Below are positions 6,601 to 8,305 of a stretch of DNA of 8,305 nucleotides, one piece after another. The notes under the pieces were generated by a model. It had not been told where the DNA came from, searched no databases, and saw only the letters and a list, made by a program, of their open reading frames with translations. This DNA comes from an uncultured Microbacteriaceae bacterium (lineage in GTDB: Bacteria > Actinomycetota > Actinomycetes > Actinomycetales > Microbacteriaceae). Made by a program: the position numbers and the translations under genes. The stretch covers positions 1-8,305 of the forward strand of contig CALBMG010000134.1 in assembly GCA_937896185.1 (NCBI GenBank), given 5' to 3'. Within the stretch, counting starts at the first letter, position 1. Each line of letters opens with the position of its first letter.

Positions 6601-7578
6601 CGCACGGTGCGAGTACCGTGAAATTCGGGCGGTACCCGCATCGATCACGTAACGGATGCCCGGGACGGTGATTGATGTTTCGGCGACATTGGTGGCCAAA
6701 ACGACGCGGCGCACCGTGCCCGGTGGCGGAGTCTCGAACACCCGGTGCTGCTCGTGCCCGGCCAACCTGCCGTACAGGGGCAGGACTTCGAGACCGCGTT
6801 CCTTCAGGCCGTTCAGGGCGTCGGCGGCATCTCGAATCTCGCTCTCGCCGCTGAGGAACACCAGCACATCACCGGGTGGTTCGGAACGCAATTCGGCCAG
6901 CGCGCGCACAATGCCCTCGACCTGATCGATAGCTTCGGCGGGGGCATGTGGGTCGGCCGCATCGGGGGACAGGCTGCGGTACCGCACATCGACGGGATAC
7001 GTGCGGCCGCTGACCGAAATCACGGGGGCAGGATCACCGTCCGGACCCGCAAAATGTCGGGCAAAACTTTCAGGGTCAATCGTCGCCGACGTGATGATGA
7101 CGCGCAGGTCGGGTCGCTGGGAGGTCAACCGTTTCGCAAAACCCAGCAGGACGTCGATCGTCAGGCTGCGTTCGTGCGCCTCGTCAATGATGATCGTGTC
7201 GTAGCCAGACAACATCGGGTCACGGTGGATAGCGGCCAACAGCACGCCGTCTGTCATCACTTTGACCCGGGTGTCAGCCGACGACTCGTCCGTAAATCGC
7301 ACGGCGTACCCCACAGTCCCGCCCAGCGGAACCTGCAGTTCCTCGGCCAGACGCTCGGCCACCGCTCGTGCCGCGATTCGACGGGGCTGCGTGTGAGCGA
7401 TGCGGGTTCGTCCCAATTCGAGGCACATTTTGGGCAACTGTGTGGTCTTGCCCGAACCGGTTTCGCCGGCAACAATCACCACAGGGTTGTCGCGAATTGC
7501 GGCCATAATCCGGTCGCGTTCCGCCGAAACGGGAAGGTCGTCGGGGTAGCGAATCGTGTAGTCCGCTGTGTGTCCCAT
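3670..7578 (-). CDS. hrpA: ATP-dependent RNA helicase HrpA (DEAH box)
   Basis: Full-length HrpA, 1302 aa against about 1300 in E. coli. Helicase core: Walker A GETGSGKT (38-45), motif Ia TQPRRIAAR (63-71), DEAH (132-135), SAT (164-166), motif V region TNVAETSITVPGIRYVIDAG (296-315) and QRAGRAGR (343-350). A winged-helix/HA2-type region and OB-like segment follow (about 380-720), then the long C-terminal region typical of HrpA (DUF3418-type). HrpA proteins are 3'-5' RNA helicases; E. coli HrpA has been linked to mRNA processing and to rescue of collided ribosomes. That role here is by family only. Residues about 970-1008 are an Arg/Gly/Thr-rich, probably disordered insert. The start at 7578 (MGHTADY) is chosen because a TATCAT -10-like box ends 7 nt before it, and because upstream ATGs at 7620 and 7638 would overlap the divergent gene. 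Convergent with nrdB (24-nt gap between coding ends); its last codons lie in the nrd terminator. Confidence 0.95.
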   Translation of the reverse strand: MGHTADYTIRYPDDLPVSAERDRIMAAIRDNPVVIVAGETGSGKTTQLPKMCLELGRTRIAHTQPRRIAARAVAERLAEELQVPLGGTVGYAVRFTDESSADTRVKVMTDGVLLAAIHRDPMLSGYDTIIIDEAHERSLTIDVLLGFAKRLTSQRPDLRVIITSATIDPESFARHFAGPDGDPAPVISVSGRTYPVDVRYRSLSPDAADPHAPAEAIDQVEGIVRALAELRSEPPGDVLVFLSGESEIRDAADALNGLKERGLEVLPLYGRLAGHEQHRVFETPPPGTVRRVVLATNVAETSITVPGIRYVIDAGTARISRYSHRAKVLRLPIEPISQASAMQRAGRAGRVAPGVAIRLYSQEDFEARPQFTDPEVLRTNLASVILTMVTLGLGDVAQFPFLTPPDSRGIKDGLDLLFELGAITRDGDDVRPTRIGHQLSRLPVDPRFGRMILESLKQGTAREVIAIVAGLTIIDPREVPEASPQKALDKHARFIDPTSDFLGLLKLWDYLTENRRDLSSSAFRRLCRDEYLHYLRVREWMDLNRQLVSSVKRLGHTVPEHPGSPNPGGVHRALLSGLLSRIGLLDDQAKPQRGKDGKPLKKQTASREYVGARGTRFVIASQSALSHKSPTAVMAAELTETRRLYARWVAVIDPAWVEPLAGHLVSRSYSEPRWDSRHGSAVADEKVMLYGVPVVPKRRIQYSRISPVMARELLIRHALVDGDWPTNTTDALYGFVRVAADTRITVEDIETRTRGRDLRWDDQVAFEFFDARIPQTVTSVREFEGWWRGARKSNPNALDLTVDVFGEVTEAAADSAEFPTVWRQGDAQLAVSYAFNPGAADDGMTVHVPSALYPHLVSDGFDWLVPGLRVDLVTALIKSLPKPIRVTVVPAKDWAAKLVAAMPLSPEHSGTSITQFLGAEIRRQAGVVVSSADFDWEKVPAHLRTRFALTDSRGVVTRYSRDFATLEQAPRAEQPRGNGRGTDRNGGATRATDTTTDSQRGRSSRGAKPTVTVSNFEEQHGVTQWPGDLPDQVEISYGASRVTGYPGLRDNIRDVSVVVYGTRNERDLAHRRGVARLVALTTKSPAEYVIDSLPTAEKLSLAASPYPSVKALAADALLMLCRDALPSGTVLTTAEFTAVWGRANDGIIDKLSAVIAQVVTISRLNGQIAAAIKAGQSLALIPHFTDIRGHLDGLVHAGFLAELTTTTVARYPVYLRGILYRIDKLREAPARDRASMTEFAKAQAAFDAAGGVIPLPVTAETRMLTARWALEELRISLFAQQLGAAGPISVQRVTKMVAPPEG

Positions 7579-7585
7579 TTCCCCA

Positions 7586-7591
7586 ATGATA
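7586..7591 (-). promoter_or_regulatory. Putative leaderless -10 box of hrpA (TATCAT)
   Basis: TATCAT on the - strand (one mismatch to TATAAT, fits TANNNT) is followed by TGGGGAA and then ATG at 7578. A 7-nt distance places the expected start of transcription at or next to the start codon, as in leaderless actinobacterial mRNAs. No good -35 element is seen 17-18 nt upstream. The GGGG run is too close to the ATG to be a normal ribosome-binding site. Confidence 0.5.
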
Positions 7592-7606
7592 GGCGTGATT
7601 CCCGCG

Positions 7607-7612
7607 TAGGCT
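7607..7612 (+). promoter_or_regulatory. Putative leaderless -10 box of the aldo/keto reductase gene (TAGGCT)
   Basis: TAGGCT fits the actinobacterial TANNNT -10 pattern and is followed by 6 nt (GAGAGC) before ATG at 7619, suggesting a leaderless transcript. The same bases (GTAGG, 7606-7610, 8 nt from the ATG) could instead be a weak Shine-Dalgarno, in which case the promoter would lie further upstream, inside hrpA. No -35 element is evident. Confidence 0.4.
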
Positions 7613-7618
7613 GAGAGC

Positions 7619-8305
7619 ATGACAACCGTTCCCCGCATTCAACTGTCCGACGGCACCTCGATCCCGCAGCTGGGATTGGGGACATACAAGTTGGATGACG
7701 ACACCGTCATCCCCGTGATTCACGAGGCGTTGGAAATCGGGTACCGTCACATCGATACGGCAAAGATTTACCGCAACGAGTCCGGTGTCGGCCGTGCGAT
7801 CGCCACATCAGGTGTGGCCCGCGACGACCTGTACATCACAACAAAGCTGTGGAACGACGACCACCTGCACGCACGCTCTGCCATCGAGGCCAGCCTCGAA
7901 CGTCTGGGTCTCGACCATGTCGACCTGTACCTCGTGCACTGGCCGTTCCACTCGGCGGGCACCGCCGCTCGTGCGTGGGAACAGATGGTGGAAATCCGCG
8001 AGGCGGGCCTCGCGACCTCGATTGGTGTCAGCAATTTCTTGCCCGAACACCTCGACGCAATCGCCGCCGTCAGCGATGTGGTGCCCGTAATCAACCAGAT
8101 CGAGGTGCACCCGCTGTTGCAACAGGCCGAATTACGTGCCGAATGCGCGAAGCGGGGAATTCGTGTCGAGTCGTGGGGCCCTCTGGGACACGGCAGCGTC
8201 AGCCTCGCCGAGGAACTGCCGCAGCTGGCCGCGATCGCCGAGGCCCATAGCAAGTCCGTTCCTCAGGTGGTGTTGCGCTGGCACATCGAGGAGGGCCTGA
8301 TAATT
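7619..8305 (+). CDS. Aldo/keto reductase (2,5-diketo-D-gluconate reductase-like), 3' end outside window
   Basis: The first 229 codons of an NADPH-dependent aldo/keto reductase TIM barrel; the family is usually 270-290 aa, so roughly the last 50 residues are missing. The N-terminus LSDGTSIPQLGLGTYKL is typical of the group that includes DkgA/DkgB and actinobacterial AKR5-type enzymes. The catalytic tetrad is intact: Asp46 and Tyr51 (HIDTAKIY), Lys76 (ITTKLW) and His107 (LVHWP). Nicotinamide-contacting Ser138-Asn139 (GVSNF) and Gln160 (NQIEVHP) are present. The frame ends at GLII, just before the expected IPKS cofactor-binding loop. These enzymes reduce small aldehydes and ketones (methylglyoxal, diketogluconate); the real substrate cannot be told from sequence. 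ATG 7619 is the natural start. Divergent from hrpA with a 40-bp gap. Confidence 0.93.
   Translation, partial: MTTVPRIQLSDGTSIPQLGLGTYKLDDDTVIPVIHEALEIGYRHIDTAKIYRNESGVGRAIATSGVARDDLYITTKLWNDDHLHARSAIEASLERLGLDHVDLYLVHWPFHSAGTAARAWEQMVEIREAGLATSIGVSNFLPEHLDAIAAVSDVVPVINQIEVHPLLQQAELRAECAKRGIRVESWGPLGHGSVSLAEELPQLAAIAEAHSKSVPQVVLRWHIEEGLII

Noticed and set aside
7579..7638. Upstream hrpA starts at 7620 and 7638
   Set aside because: The added residues do not look like HrpA, would overlap the divergent aldo/keto reductase start, and would lie upstream of the likely -10 box.

Overview
The window looks like chromosomal DNA of a moderately high-GC actinobacterium, probably Micrococcales and possibly Microbacteriaceae-like. 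This is inferred from codon use, protein wording and apparently leaderless actinobacterial-type -10 boxes; no taxonomic search was possible. It is densely coding, with no RNA genes, insertion sequences, CRISPR arrays or prophage genes that I can see.

Bases 1-3645 (+ strand) are a ribonucleotide reductase operon. It has a class I large subunit (nrdA, 73-2532), a 27-codon ORF overlapping its stop by 4 nt (2529-2612), and the small subunit (nrdB, 2668-3645). NrdB carries Phe108 where canonical subunits have the radical tyrosine. Its metal-ligand spacing matches the Chlamydia trachomatis class Ic protein, which predicts a Mn/Fe-type cofactor and no stable tyrosyl radical. The large subunit has an ATP-cone and all core catalytic residues, but its frame ends in an Ala/Pro/Gly linker without the usual C-terminal redox cysteine pair. 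That pair (ending HCEGCQ) is instead encoded in the overlapping small ORF, which has its own ribosome-binding site. The redox tail may therefore be a separate translationally coupled peptide, a frameshift product, or the result of a one-base indel. This split tail is the most interesting signal in the window.

A strong hairpin terminator (3659-3697) closes the operon. Its descending arm and loop also encode the last codons of the convergent gene. That gene fills 3670-7578 on the - strand: a full-length HrpA-type DEAH-box RNA helicase of 1302 residues with an Arg/Gly-rich insert in its C-terminal part.

A 40-bp divergent gap (7579-7618) separates hrpA from an aldo/keto reductase gene on the + strand that runs off the window end. 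Both genes have a TANNNT -10-like hexamer only 6-7 nt before the ATG, suggesting back-to-back leaderless promoters. The nrd operon works as one unit (dNTP synthesis). I see no evidence that hrpA and the aldo/keto reductase are functionally tied to it.
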